DNA of 64,000 nt, taken from positions 723,798 to 787,797 of the forward strand of contig VZSE01004120.1 in NCBI GenBank assembly GCA_013398275.1, written 5' to 3'. Numbering within the stretch: the stretch's first letter is position 1; each line of letters starts with the position of its first letter. This document shows positions 26,589-37,628 of the stretch, piece after piece. The notes beneath the pieces are model-generated. The model did not search any database. It had not been told where the DNA came from and saw only the letters and a list, made by a program, of their open reading frames with translations. This stretch comes from Promerops cafer. Its lineage: Eukaryota; Chordata; Aves; Passeriformes; Nectariniidae. The translations under genes were made by a program, and so were the position numbers.

Positions 26589-27269
26589 TGTCCTGGTTTA
26601 GGGCAAATTTTGGGAGGAAACTTCTGAAGTGGTCTCTTCTAAAAAAGCAGATTTCAGCGGCCCCTCCCCAACCGGTTTGGGACAATAATCTCCTTGGATA
26701 AAAGCGGAAAAAAACTGTTTATTTAACAAGCAAAGTATTCACAAACATGAGAAAATGAATAATATTAAACAATGGAACCTCCCGCTTTTCTGAAGAGATG
26801 GCAAATTCAGAAAATCCTTGTTGTGGGCTGTAGCTCGGCTCGCTCAGTCTCTTAGCAGTCCCTCCTGTGCTGGAAAATGCCAAGTCCTGGGTCCTGGTAG
26901 GCCACAGGCATGAGCTCTTGGTGTTCTTCTGGGTTTTCAGCCCAAAGCAAGGCTGATCACTTCCAAGAAAAACAAAAGCCACAGTCCAGGGAACTTCTCT
27001 GCCTCAGCTAGCTAAGAAAAAATAGCTAAAAGTAAAGGCAAGCTCTCTCCCACTGTCCGTGCTGCAGACAACACAGTCCATGAGAAGGAGAGCTGAAAGC
27101 TCTTATCTTTATGGTTTTTAATACAGCCACCTCAGGCATTCCACCACTTCTCCTTCTCCCCCTGGCCTTCCCTCTCAGATCTAGTTTTAAAGGTGCAGAA
27201 CTTATTTTGGGCTAAACAGACAGATGGGGATACAAAAACATTATAGCATCATAAAGTCACCCCAGTACA
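26589..27269 (-). mobile_element. Complete solo LTR, 5-bp target-site duplication (ERVL-like)
   Basis: The element is 681 bases, with termini TGTCCTGGTTTAGGGC at the left and CACCCCAGTACA at the right. It is flanked by perfect 5-bp duplications GTCTG. The sequence, including GGAGGAAACTTCTGAAGTGG and GATAAAAGCGGAAAAAAACTG, is one I recognise as a widespread avian LTR. On the minus strand an AATAAA (plus 26718-26723) lies near the left end, so the transcriptional direction is taken as leftward. With no internal viral sequence, this is the normal outcome of recombination between the two LTRs of a provirus. The clean duplication suggests it is younger than its neighbours. The 87-codon minus frame over it is not a gene. 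Confidence 0.9.
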
Positions 27270-27274
27270 GTCTG
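27270..27274. repeat. Right target-site duplication GTCTG
   Basis: This is the exact partner of the five bases at 26584-26588. Confidence 0.8.
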
Positions 27275-29149
27275 TAAAAAGGAACAGGTGTCATTCAGTT
27301 AAATATATAAATAAATTCATTATGCTGAATGAACACACGTTTTGTAGATGAATAAAGGCCAAGCTGTACAGCATATTTTAGATAAAACAAATGTCTAAAT
27401 AGTAATCTTTTGTCAACCTTAGATCTACTGTTACTATGTGTTTGTAGAGTTAATCAATCACTTAAAGAGTTAATCAATTCATACAATTCAAAATCTTTTT
27501 CATAGGCCTATTTTGCTCCCACTGAGTTTTCAGCTTTGGGAAAAACAAAATTAAACTTTTTAGGAAAATAATAATGAAAATTTTTCTAATTATGTCATTT
27601 CAATAGGGAAAGGCTATCCCCTTGGCTACTATTTAAGTTTGTATCACTTATGTTCCAAAGGACTGAACTCCTCTTTATAGTTCAGTAAGGAGAAAGCCAT
27701 TCCTTACTTACAGTTTTCGATATAATCCCATTGACATATACTTGTTAAAATATTAACTGTGAAGTATTTAGGCCAGATTTAAATGCAGTAATAAGTAAGG
27801 GGATTTGCATAATACTGGGCAGTGATGGCAGCTTTGAAATGCCAGCATCATTTTTCACAATTGAAAGCATAGTGCCTTTGCAAAGAATCATTTATTAATA
27901 CCAAATCACTGTTTCAATAAAGCGTTAGAAATTCCTGCATAGAATAGCCCTTGGGCAGCATTCTGAAGTAATAGTGAATTGCTATTCTAATCCACAATGG
28001 AACATTTTAATAAGTGTGATAAATGAGTCACAAAGGGCTTCAGATTTCAGCATCAGTAGAATTAGAATCAGTCAAAGGCTGGGTCTGGGTGATAGATATA
28101 GAGGATTTTTGTGGTAAACAGTTTGCAATGTCAGGACAATACCAGCTTATTGACCTTCCAGAGACTAAATTCCTGTCCATTTGTCATGTTGTTGCTAGCA
28201 GACATAGATATACATAGAGTAATAGACTTACATTCTTTATCAGTTGATACTATCTTGTAACTCCCGGACAACTTTAAAGAGATCAGAAAATGAAACATTC
28301 AACTAGAAAGAAGTGAAAAAAATCAAAAGACTAAATAAAACCAGATTTTTTTTATTCCTGCAAGTATTTTTATATTGTAAGCACAAAGCTAGAACAATTC
28401 CTGGTACAGATAATACTCCCACTAAGTCACTCTGCTTTTTACAATTCTTTCAAACTTCTCTGAAATTGGTTTCTTTTGTTTGTTTTCAAACAAAAAGGAG
28501 AAATTATACGGTTACATTATTAATTGGTTTTAGAGTTAGAAACAGTTTTAATATTTCATGTTGAAGAAAAATAAGAAATAATTTTTCTGTTTTTCTGTAG
28601 TTTTCCATCTCATGTCATATCAATACTGGAGGTAATAATATCAGAATTTAAAAAAATATAAAAGGCAAGAGAATGAAAAACAAGGAGCTGCTTGTCTATG
28701 ACTAGAATGGTGTTGTGATTGAATTTTACTAGGCTAGGTCATACATTGAAAGTAGATCCATCTCACATAACTTTCCCTATCTAAAATTTTATTGCTGAGA
28801 GTAAATTAGTTGTTCAGGCTCCCTCTGTCATTATGAGAAAGAGCAAGAACAGCAGTTCATCTTATATATTTGATACTTCCTCGAAGCGTGCCTTTTTCTC
28901 TCTGCACTATGAGTTGAGGAATACTTGGTAGGAAAAAGTGGAAGTTTAATTAACATTTAACTTCACTTTAAAGGGCACTTGAAAGAAATGCAAATTCTAA
29001 CTTGAACCTATGAAATTATATGTATTTTTTGTGTTAAAATTGACTTTTGATATGTAACTTGCATGTTACACATGCACAAATTTATATGTATACATCTACT
29101 TATACATCTGTTCGTGCTCACCAAAGCAAATGGGCTCATGAAAGGAGTT
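27275..29149. other. Repeat-poor non-coding DNA, possible conserved element
   Basis: No gene is recognised. The 27.76-28.0 kb part has the texture of unique, constrained vertebrate non-coding DNA: mixed composition, no mobile-element signature, and an octamer-like ATTTGCAT at about 27.80 kb. This is an impression from sequence only and needs an alignment to test. Confidence 0.4.
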
Positions 29150-29593
29150 AAGATTGGAAGCAGGATGAGCTGTTGTGACCATGGCCTGCTTGTGTTTGTG
29201 ATCTTGAGGAACACAGGTTTTTCCTGGCAAAAAACATAGTCAGGGCCCTGAACTTTAGAAGAGTGAAATTCCAGCTGTTTAAAGAATTAATGGATGAGAT
29301 ACCCTGGGAAACTGTCCTTAGGGCCAGTGGAGCTGACCAGAAATGCCAGTTATTTAATGACACTACTCTTATATGCAAGAACTCTCCATCCTGGTCTGTA
29401 GGAGATGAAGCAGGACAGCCTGGAAACTAGCATGCATAAGCAAGGACCTGATCCTCAAAATGATGAGTAAGAAGGAAATGCACAGCCAGTGGAAGCAGGG
29501 ACATGTGGCCTGGGAAGAGTACAGTGGATGTGTAGGGTTGTGATCTACAGATGGAATGCAACTTGGTAAGGGATGTGAGAAACAACAAAAGAG

Positions 29594-29750
29594 GTCGTAG
29601 AATTTCCTGAGTTGGAAGGGACCCACAAGGATCATCAAGTCCAGCTCCAGGCCCTGCACAGGACAGCCCTAAGCATCACACCATGTACCTGAGGGCCTAG
29701 TGCAAATGCTTCTTGAACTCTGGCAGACTTAGGTCCCTGACCATGAGTTT
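29594..29750 (-). mobile_element. CR1 3'-end fragment nested in another CR1
   Basis: GTAGAATTTCCTGAGTTGGA, then GGGACCCACAAGGATCATCA and AGTCCAGCTCCAGGCCCTGC, is the reverse complement of a CR1 3' end. It sits inside the plus-strand CR1 between the codons for RDVRNNK and the continuation GLSK. Removing it rejoins host-element sequence in the expected order, so it inserted after the outer copy. The octamer tail is reduced to a single degenerate unit. Boundaries are good to about five bases. Confidence 0.85.
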
Positions 29751-30207
29751 CTAGAAGGGACTCTCTAAATAAATGTCAGAAAAGAAAGGCCAAAGAGAGT
29801 GTACAAATAAGAGAGAACAGGTAAAAGAACATGAAATGTGCTGAGACATTAACAAGTTCTTGACTCCAGTCTTCACTGGCAGTCAGGCTTCCCATGTCTC
29901 TGAAGTCCCTGAACCTCTAGGTGAGGGTTAGGAGAGCAAAGTCCCTCCCACTGTAAGTGAGGAGGTTTGAGACCTGAAGGATCTGAATAGCCACCAACAC
30001 ACACAGGAAAGCAGGAAATACCACTCCTATTTTAAAAAGTGGAAAAAGGAAGGTCTGGGGATCTACAGGCTGGTGGGCCTCATCTATGTGTCTGAGAAGA
30101 TCACAGAACAGATCCTTATGTAAGCAGTGTTCAGGACCATGTAAGATAAAGAGGTGATTTGAGACATTGAGCACAACTCTACCAAGGGCAAGTAATTTCT
30201 CACTAAT

Positions 30208-30468
30208 TTGGTCGCTTTCTATGATGGAGTGACTGTAATGGTTGATGAAGGAAGACCAGCCAGTGTGATCTATGTGGACTTCTGTAAGGTCTTTGACATG
30301 GTCCCATATGACATCCTTATCTCCAAATTGAGAAGACATGGATTGGAAGGGTGGACCGTTCAGTGGATAAGGAATTGGCTGGAGGGACACAGCCAGAGAG
30401 CTGTGGTCAGTGGCTCTGTGTATAGATGGAGGCCGATGATGAGTGGTACCCATCAGGGCTCCACTTGA
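30208..30468 (+). pseudogene. CR1 reverse transcriptase fragment (non-functional)
   Basis: An 86-codon open piece of CR1 ORF2 carries the motif-A-like YVDFCKVFDMV, corresponding to the usual YLDFSKAFDTV, with its catalytic aspartate. It continues through the WIRNWLEGHSQ region to GTHQGST, where a stop replaces the next codon. The reading frame for the motif-C box FADD lies about 65 bases downstream in a shifted frame. It can therefore not make a working reverse transcriptase. The methionine at 30208 is not a natural start. Confidence 0.85.
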
Positions 30469-30580
30469 GGCTGGTGCTCTTTGATATCTTTATCAATCAT
30501 ATAGACAGTAAGATTGTGTACTCCCTCAGTGAATTTGCAGATGACATGAAACTGAGCAGTGCAGCTGACACCAACCCAAC

Positions 30581-31659
30581 CTAAATTCTTCCAGAAGTAA
30601 GCTGAGGTTAGATAATCTGTTATGTCAAGCAAATGTAATTATGTTGAATGAGATTGTATAAACTGTGAAATTCTACATACAAAAATTGATCCTAAATATC
30701 TATTAAAATAATTGAATTAACACACAGCCTTTCTTACTTGGGTTTTTTTTATTGGTAGACCATTGAAAATAGAGTAAATACATGTAAATTGAAGATATTA
30801 TTATTAAGGATAAAAATACATGTTCTCCTAGCATCAAATTCAAGTGCAGCTCTAAATGAGAAATGGTAAACCCAGAAATATCTAATATAAATTTCAATAC
30901 AACAGCATACTCAGCAGTACATCAGAACAGTTCTTACCATCTGTGTGAGCATCAAAAAATGACATACCTGCTTTTGGTTCTTTTCTATGTTTGCAAGGTA
31001 CCCATTCAATGGCAGAGCTAAAAGTTTGTAAAGAAAAGAGTAAATGTAAATCTGAAAGGACATATGTAGAACAGCAAGGAAAGTACTTCTGTTGCAGCGT
31101 CATCATCTTGGAGTCACAATGTCAAATTTCAGTGCATGATATTGGCTGTGTTGGTGCTATTCCACCGTGATTGACACAGATTTCTCTCAGTAGTATACAC
31201 TTCACTAAGTACTTATAAAATGTATGTTTTGTTACTCCCAATCACATCATTGGGATTGTTCTATAAGAATTCTTAGCTCAGATGTAATGCTTTGAAATTT
31301 GGCTTTTTTCCTAGTTGTACTTTCTGCTGACTAAAAACACTTTGGGATTTTATTTTTTTAATCCTGCTCACATGACAATTTCAGCTAAATGTATTTCATC
31401 TAGACCCGCTTATCTGTACCTCATGTACTGACATGCATTCATTACTTGACTGAGGAGATTTGATCCTCAGATTTTAAACCTGTTTTTCTGATATTTAAAT
31501 GACTGCATCTGAGAGATCTTTTTAAAGGTGCAGACTTCTGCTGGCAGTTCTATGCCCTTGGCAAATCAACAGATTTCTGTTAAAATGCTTACATTCTCCA
31601 TGGGGTTTTTAATAATGCCTCATATTTTCAAGTATTCACTGAAAAATTGTACTAAACAA
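30581..31659. other. AT-rich non-coding DNA
   Basis: No gene or repeat is recognised between the two CR1 blocks. Minus-strand frames of 64 and 70 codons (30703-31106) show no domain. Confidence 0.55.
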
Positions 31660-32195
31660 GATTTTCTTGCATAAAAATTGATAAATGGGGTCCTATGTCT
31701 TGTACAACTGTGGCAGGGATTTTTATAGCCTCTGGGAAGATACACATTTCAAAATCATGGACCAGGTTTCTCAGAAACCCATCCAGCCTTTTCTTGAACA
31801 CTTCCAGGAATGGGGCAACCACAACATCTCTGGGCAATCTGTTTCTGTGTCTTATCCATCACAATAAAAAATTTATTTCCGATATTTAATCTAAACCTCT
31901 CTGAGTTTGAAGTCATAACTGCCTATCCTATCAGTACACGCCATTGCAGACAGTCCCTCTCCAGCTTTCTTACAGGTCCCACTAGGTACCAGAAGGCTGC
32001 TATAAGATGTCCCTGAAGTCTTCTCTTCTCTGAACAATCCCAACTCCCTCAGTTTGTTTTCACAGGAGAGGCGCTCCAGCCTTCTGGTCATCTTTGTACC
32101 CTGCCTCAGGACTTGCTCCAATGTGTCCATGTGCTTCTTGTGCTGGGAGTCACAGAACTGAACACAGTACTCCACCTGCTGAAACTCCATCTCTT
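31660..32195 (-). mobile_element. CR1 LINE, ORF2 C-terminus and start of 3' region
   Basis: On the minus strand, frames encode VEYCVQFCDSQHKKHMD, then TKMTRRLERLS and KLRELGLF, and further on MPRDVVVAPFLEVFKKRLDG. These match the CR1 ORF2 C-terminal order (YCVQFWAPQYKKDMD, RATKM, LRELGLF, LPREVV-PSLEVFK-RLD). Frameshifts separate the blocks. The terminal octamer tail is absent at the left edge. The right edge, near 32.19 kb, changes abruptly into unrelated sequence. Confidence 0.85.
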
Positions 32196-32219
32196 GAAAA
32201 ACAGAGTATGAAGACATTT

Positions 32220-32405
32220 AAGTTGCTTCCCCAGTGAAGCCAGCTTCCTGGCTGGAGAGGCAGGAACCCCTTTGTGCTGCCCTTCAGGTGGTCGGTCCCC
32301 TGATGGCCTGCAATCCCTTTCCAGGCTCTGGGATCTCTTACTGGCATGGGCACTAAACTGTTGGGAGTGGGATGGATTGAGGTTCCCCTGCAAGCTGAGT
32401 TTCAA
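32220..32405 (-). repeat. Unclassified GC-richer block joined to CR1
   Basis: This moderately GC-rich segment lies directly upstream, in element terms, of the CR1 C-terminal piece. On the minus strand it carries an open stretch MPMPVRDPRAWKGIAGHQGT and continues to QPGSWLHWGSN. I do not recognise it with confidence. It may be a 5' part of a CR1 element joined by deletion, or part of another repeat. Host coding origin seems unlikely given its position. Confidence 0.35.
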
Positions 32406-33135
32406 ATTCACATAGTCTAAAAGGATGATGAAACACATACAGTTTAAATTAATATCACTATACATCTTAGTAAACTCAAAGCCTACAGCATTTGGAATAT
32501 TTTTTAACTTTTGGACATGTCACTGAAAGTTACAATGATGCTAAATATATTCTTTTAGGCTTGTCAAAAACATGTCATTTTTTTGATTATTATTAAATTG
32601 AGTGATTTTTAAGTTTGCTAATGGAATATTCCTTTGATGACAAAACCAGCAATTCCTAATATAGTGTTGGCAAATGTTTATTCAAGGGGAAAAGAAAAAA
32701 TGGCATTACATTTTCAGTTTTCTACAGCCACAGACACGTTATTGGTGAGAAATTGTTTATAATAACTTAAGGGAATTAGAGGCTGTACAAAATAATAGGT
32801 AGAAAGGAATGGAATTAACATTGGCTGTGCATCCATGATTTATTCAGTGTAATTCTGCTGTAGAAAGGTAGAATGAAACTAGAATTTACTTCTGCTGTTT
32901 AGATGGTTTATTTGATTTATTTTCCTTTATGAGGAAAATTAATTTCTTATGACTCCTTTGGCATGTAAGATTAATTGATAGTAATTTAAATTATATTTCA
33001 AATATGTAATGGTCAGAATTGACAGGAAAAAAAATAATAGAAAACTTAAAATGGACAGCATTAGCAATTTCTTTCTTTTTAATAGTGCCTCAAATATGTT
33101 TTTTGTGTTTCTCCTGTTTCTTGAGATAAGGAACA
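32406..33135. other. AT-rich non-coding DNA
   Basis: Nothing recognised. The interval is A/T-rich with short homopolymers. Confidence 0.55.
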
Positions 33136-33448
33136 CATACAAATATCCTAAGGGTGGGTGTCAAGCAAATGGGGCCAGAGTCTTTTCAGTGGTGCCCAAC
33201 AACAGGACAACAGGCAAAAACTGAAATACAGGAAGTTCTATCTGAAAATGACAAAAAACTTCATTATATTGGAGGTGACAGAGCATTGAACAGGCTACCT
33301 AGAAAGATTGTGGCATCTCCTTCTCTGGAGATATTCAAAACATGCCTGGCTGCAATCCTTTGCAACTTGCTCTAGGTGAACTTGCTTTAGCAGGGGAGTT
33401 GGACTAGATGGTCTCCAGGGGTCCCAATCCCAACACTTCTGTGATTTT
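33136..33448 (+). mobile_element. CR1 LINE 3' end
   Basis: AAGGGTGGGTGTCAAGCAAA opens a segment encoding NGARVFSVVPNNRTTGK. Next come LNRLPRKIVASPSLEIFKTC and LAAILCNLL followed by a stop, the normal C-terminus of CR1 ORF2. The 3' region with GGAGTTGGACTAGATGGTCT follows, and the end is near CTTCTGTGATTTTGT, a worn octamer tail. The copy is 5'-truncated as usual for CR1. Small indels break the frame. Confidence 0.9.
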
Positions 33449-33849
33449 GTTAATTTATCAGCCTAAGTGTTTATTCCAAGAGGCTATTATGTGTTGATGA
33501 ATTTTTTAGGGTACTGCCAAGAAAAAAAATTAATAAAACAACATAAAGCTCAAAAGAGTTCTGACTGACCTAGTGATAACTGTTGATCATATACTGTTTT
33601 ATCTTTTCTGTCTTGTAGTTTATCCAAAAGACAGAACTTCCCACCATCATATGGACACTTGGATCTTAAATAATAATGGAATAACTGATGTTCATCAGTT
33701 CTTTTTTTTCTCTCTCTTTTTTATTTATTTTTAAAATTCTTCCACTAATTTCTGTTGTCTTCACAAGATGACAAAGAAATACAGTTAAAGATCTATAAAG
33801 GTTGAAGTTTATCTTGTCTAGCATGGAATCCAAAGATAATAAATCTGTA
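33449..33849. other. Spacer between convergent CR1 copies
   Basis: About 400 bases of AT-rich DNA. No feature is seen apart from a T-rich run near 33.70-33.73 kb. Confidence 0.55.
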
Positions 33850-34470
33850 ATCATAGAAACATAGAAGTATTTGGGTTAGATTGGACCTTTAAAGATCATC
33901 TAGTTCCAACTCCTCTGCCATGGGTAGGGAGACTTTCCACTAGAACAGGTTGCTTAGAGCTCCGTCCAATCTGATTTTGAACACTTACAAGGATTTGAAC
34001 ACTTACACAACTTCTCTAGGCAAGCTATTACAGTTTCTCGTCACCTTCAGCGTAAATTATTTCTTATATACAATCTAAATCTCCCCTCTTTTAGTTTAAA
34101 GCCTTTACCTCTTTTCATATCACTACAGGCCCTTGTAAAAAGTGTCTCCCAATCTTTCTTGTAACCAACAAGCTTTCCCCAGAGTCTTTTCTTCAGGATG
34201 AACAACACCAGTTCTCTCAGCCTATCTTCATAGCATAGGTGCTACAGCCTTCTGATAAATTCTGTATCTGTTCTCTGTATCTACTGTAAGAAGTCCATGC
34301 ATTTCCTGAGGACTTCAGAGCCAGACACAGGACTCCAGCTGGAGTCTCACAAGAGCAAGGAAGAGGAGGGAAGATAAACTCCCTCAGTCTACTGGTCACA
34401 CTCCTTTATGTGCAGCCAGGGATACTACTAGCCTTCTGGCCCACAAGTGCAGATTTCTAGGTCATATCTA
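33850..34470 (-). mobile_element. CR1 LINE 3' end
   Basis: The left edge ATCATAGAAACATAGAAGTA is the reverse complement of the CR1 octamer tail. GATCATCTAGTTCCAACTCC follows, then segments matching CR1 3' region and C-terminal coding sequence in reverse (CCCTTGTAAAAAGTGTCTCC, then CTTTCTTGTAACCAACAAGC). It continues to the 'cttctggcccacaagtgcag' phrase near 34.46 kb. About 620 bases, 5'-truncated. With the copy at 33136-33448 it forms a tail-to-tail pair. Confidence 0.9.
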
Positions 34471-37327
34471 ATTATTTTACCTTGTCAAATTGATCATAAA
34501 TTTTGAAGTGACTATATGAGCTTATAGTTAATACAGGTTCTTGCATTATTTACTTTCATTGCTGTTTGATACCGAATTCATAGTTTTACCATGTTTCTTG
34601 GTAGAACAGCTGGAAGGAAGTTTTTGACATGTAAGTTGATTTGACTTACTGAACTAAACTATTTGAGTTCATTCAACAATTTGACACATTCAGAATATCA
34701 TCTAAATTTAGTTTTGAAGAGATTTATGTGTAATCTTCAAGCCTTTTAAAAATCACACAGTTAATAAACAATAAGGCTGGAAGCCATATATCCAAGTGAA
34801 ATAGTGTAAAGTGAAAGACATGGCTGAGAGAAACCATGAAAATGCATTTTAAAAATTCTGAATCTATTATATTCTTAGACATGTTTAGGTGAACATAAAG
34901 TAGCTGCAATTATAATAAATTGTATACTTTACAGTCATTCTCTGAAAATAAAAATTACTACTTTGTGAATGTGAGTATAATGTTTTGTTCTATATATCTT
35001 TCTTCCCTACTGCAATGTACATTCCTATTTAAAGATATTCAGGTCATCAGTAAATGGCTTTGAAAGTAATTGGTATCAGTTACCAGCAGGCTCAACTCAC
35101 AATTTATTTATGCTTTCCTTGGCTTTCTCCTTGGTGACATGACTCCCTAGAGTATTGTCTGACTTCTTCCTTTTACGTACTCACTCTTTCTCCCAAAAGG
35201 CAAATTCTGAAACTAAAGAAGAAAAGACAAGCTGGCTACAGAAGCTTTAGGTCTTTCAAGATTTGTCCCAGAAGTAACATGTTCCCATAAGACTCAGGCA
35301 GCAGGCCGTGTCTGGTTCCTACTTCATTCCTGCTCCCTCAATCACTCTGTAAAAGAAATAATGCTGCAGCTACTAGATATACCATGGGCAGACAGCATCA
35401 CAGTAGTGAAAGAAATATGTAAAATTCCAGGCAAAGTAGGAATCTGAACTGTTTCCTAGGGCATTGTTCAGGCCTTTTAGGAACCTTTCTCTCCTCACCT
35501 GAGTACCAGGTTCAGAAAAATGGCTTGAAATGAGGGAATCCCACCAGCAAATATTTTTAACTATCTTTTAGCTAGATCTTTTACTTCCTCTCTTGCAGAC
35601 AGTATTCAACTCTGTAAGTAGTCTAATTATTGAAATAAGAAGTTTCAAACACTTTTTATGAATCTTAGTGACAGAATCTTGACCTTTGAGAGGACTTGAA
35701 TGAAAGTATTATTTGTATCGTTAGCATCCAGATGTTCATTTCCTTGCCTGTAATTATCAAGGAGCCTGTGTCTGCGTAAGGCTTTGTACCTATAGAGAGA
35801 ACTTTTGTATTTTCTGTAATATCTATATCTGTCTATAGGCACATACACACCATTAGGAAATCAAAGACATTTGAGATAAAAAAGACAAATCTCTTACTAT
35901 CTCTATCAGCTCTCATAAGTAATTTTTATAATTATTTTTGTCATTTTATTTATCTATTTTTTATTATTATGAAAAAAATAGATACCTGAAAATATATGAT
36001 ATAATTAAAAAAGGAAGGTTGGCATCCATTAATAATAAGCTTCCCTACATTTCCCTCTACTGTGTCCCTTGAAAATATTAAATGAAAGGATCCCATATTG
36101 CCAATGTAACTTTGGAAGCAAGATTCAGCTTTTCTTATTTTCAGGAACTATATTATCTGTTGTCTCAAAAAAATTTAATAGAAAAAAATATAACATGCAT
36201 ACCTGCAATTGCTGCAACACTGAGGCCTTTAAACAGCTTTAACTCTCTGAAGGGAATGAAAGTGCAGTAGGTACCTAAAGGACTATACTATATAGAAAGT
36301 CATGCTCTGTAATTTTATTAAAGACAGACTTAGGTTACTTGTTTGTATTTCAAATTCAAACTCCAAAATAAAAATTCAGTATCCATCTATTTGGACAAAA
36401 AAATTCAAAAGGACACTCTTTATTAAAAAAAAAAAAAAGTCTATTTCCCCTTAATTCATGAGAAAGAAATCTAGAGTAGAGCATACAGCAAGAGTTAATT
36501 CAGAAAGTTCTTGCTGCTGATAGGATTCTAACCCAGGTGAATATTAAATGAAATCATGAAGTAATGGAAAGGATGAGCATGTTAAAAGGGCTGTGACAGA
36601 AACCAAGAGAGACTGATGATTCAATTACCCTTCTTCTAGGCCATGCAATACTAATGTGATAAGGGCCTACATAGTTCAACAGTAAGGATGAAGAGGCTAA
36701 CAATAATTCTCAATTAAAGTAGGTTTTCTTCGTGCTGGTAAAATACACTGCATCTCATTGATTGGAATGCCAAGAAAACTCTACCTTGTGTCATGCTGTT
36801 TGCAAAAGAAAATGCTAAGAGAGGTATTCAAATACTATTTAATGAGAAATGAGAAAGATAAAGAATTGAGGAAAAAAGAATTGAACAAATGTTGAGTTTA
36901 ACACCACCAATACATTACTAGCAACTATAATGTGCTGAATATTTATGGAAGTAGTAGATTAGTAAGGCTCCTTGAAAATCCCTCCATTGTTCCTCACAGA
37001 AAAAATTCACATTTAGCACCTACCTTCGTCTCTAAAAATATTTGCCTTAGTGGGTATTTTTTCATTTAAGAGATAATGTTTCTCAATTGGTCATTCACTT
37101 CCTGTGCCCTTTATAATCTGTTATGATTTCTAAAACTGAAGCCTCTGTTTGAGCTGATCCAGAATGTACTGTGCTGGGTGACTAGAGAAATTCATGTAGC
37201 TTGCATTTTTTTTTTCCTGATTTATTTTGATGAAACTGAGTACAGAATTAAATCTGTAGTCCTTGCTACAGAGTAAACTTGGCCCTATCTCGTATGTTTT
37301 CACAGTTATTGTAAAACAGTTACAGTC
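34471..37327. other. AT-rich non-coding DNA
   Basis: No gene is recognised. Frames of 60-67 codons are without domains. An A14 tract sits at 36425-36438. The rest looks like unique or unrecognisably old repeat sequence. Confidence 0.5.
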
Positions 37328-37578
37328 TTAAGCTGCACCGAGGGAAGTTTAGGTTAGATGTCAGGAAAAAATTCTTCACTGAAAGAGTGATTGGGCACTG
37401 GAATCATCTGCCCAGGGAGATGGTGGAGTTACCGTCCCTGGACGTGTTTAAAAAAAACACTGTGTGTGGCACTCAGTGCCATGGTTTAGTTGGTGAGGAC
37501 GTGTCAGGTTAGGTCATAGGTTGCACTCGATGATTTCAAAGGTCTTTTCCAACCTACTTAATTCTGTGATTCTATGAG
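37328..37578 (+). mobile_element. CR1 LINE 3' end (well preserved)
   Basis: AAGCTGCACCGAGGGAAGTT opens it, then TTCACTGAAAGAGTGATTGG and CACTGGAATCATCTGCCCAG, and the 3' tip TTTTCCAACCTACTTAATTC followed by TGTGATTCTATG octamers ending at 37578. This is a 5'-truncated CR1 of the passerine-common type and one of the best preserved in the window. Coding part: the last few dozen ORF2 codons, broken by an A-run. Confidence 0.93.
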
Positions 37579-37628
37579 TCAGAACTGGTTTTATTTTGCA
37601 TGAAAAGCTATATTGCACCATAAGGAGC

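Larger units (their letters stand above)
29150..30580 (+). mobile_element. CR1 LINE, ORF2 remnant interrupted by a second CR1
   Basis: This degraded CR1 copy covers the linker and reverse-transcriptase part of ORF2. Translation pieces match CR1 in order: FQLFKELMDEIPWE near 29.27 kb, KKEMHSQWKQGHVAWEEY near 29.47 kb, RDVRNNK near 29.57 kb, then (after the insertion) PVFTG near 29.87 kb, YVDFCKVFDMV near 30.27 kb and WIRNWLEGHSQRAVVSGS near 30.37 kb. The catalytic FADD box is at 30534-30545. It is broken by stops, including one within QGST just after 30.46 kb, and by a frameshift before LVLFDIF. The 3' end is missing, which is unusual because CR1 copies normally lose the 5' end. No protein product is expected. 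Confidence 0.85.

Noticed and set aside
25652..27269. Single provirus bounded by the two neighbouring LTRs
   Set aside because: The two LTRs are of different families and lengths, and the DNA between them has no retroviral frames.
29917..30453. 178-codon minus-strand frame
   Set aside because: It is antisense to the CR1 reverse transcriptase remnant; the sense strand gives the recognisable protein pieces.
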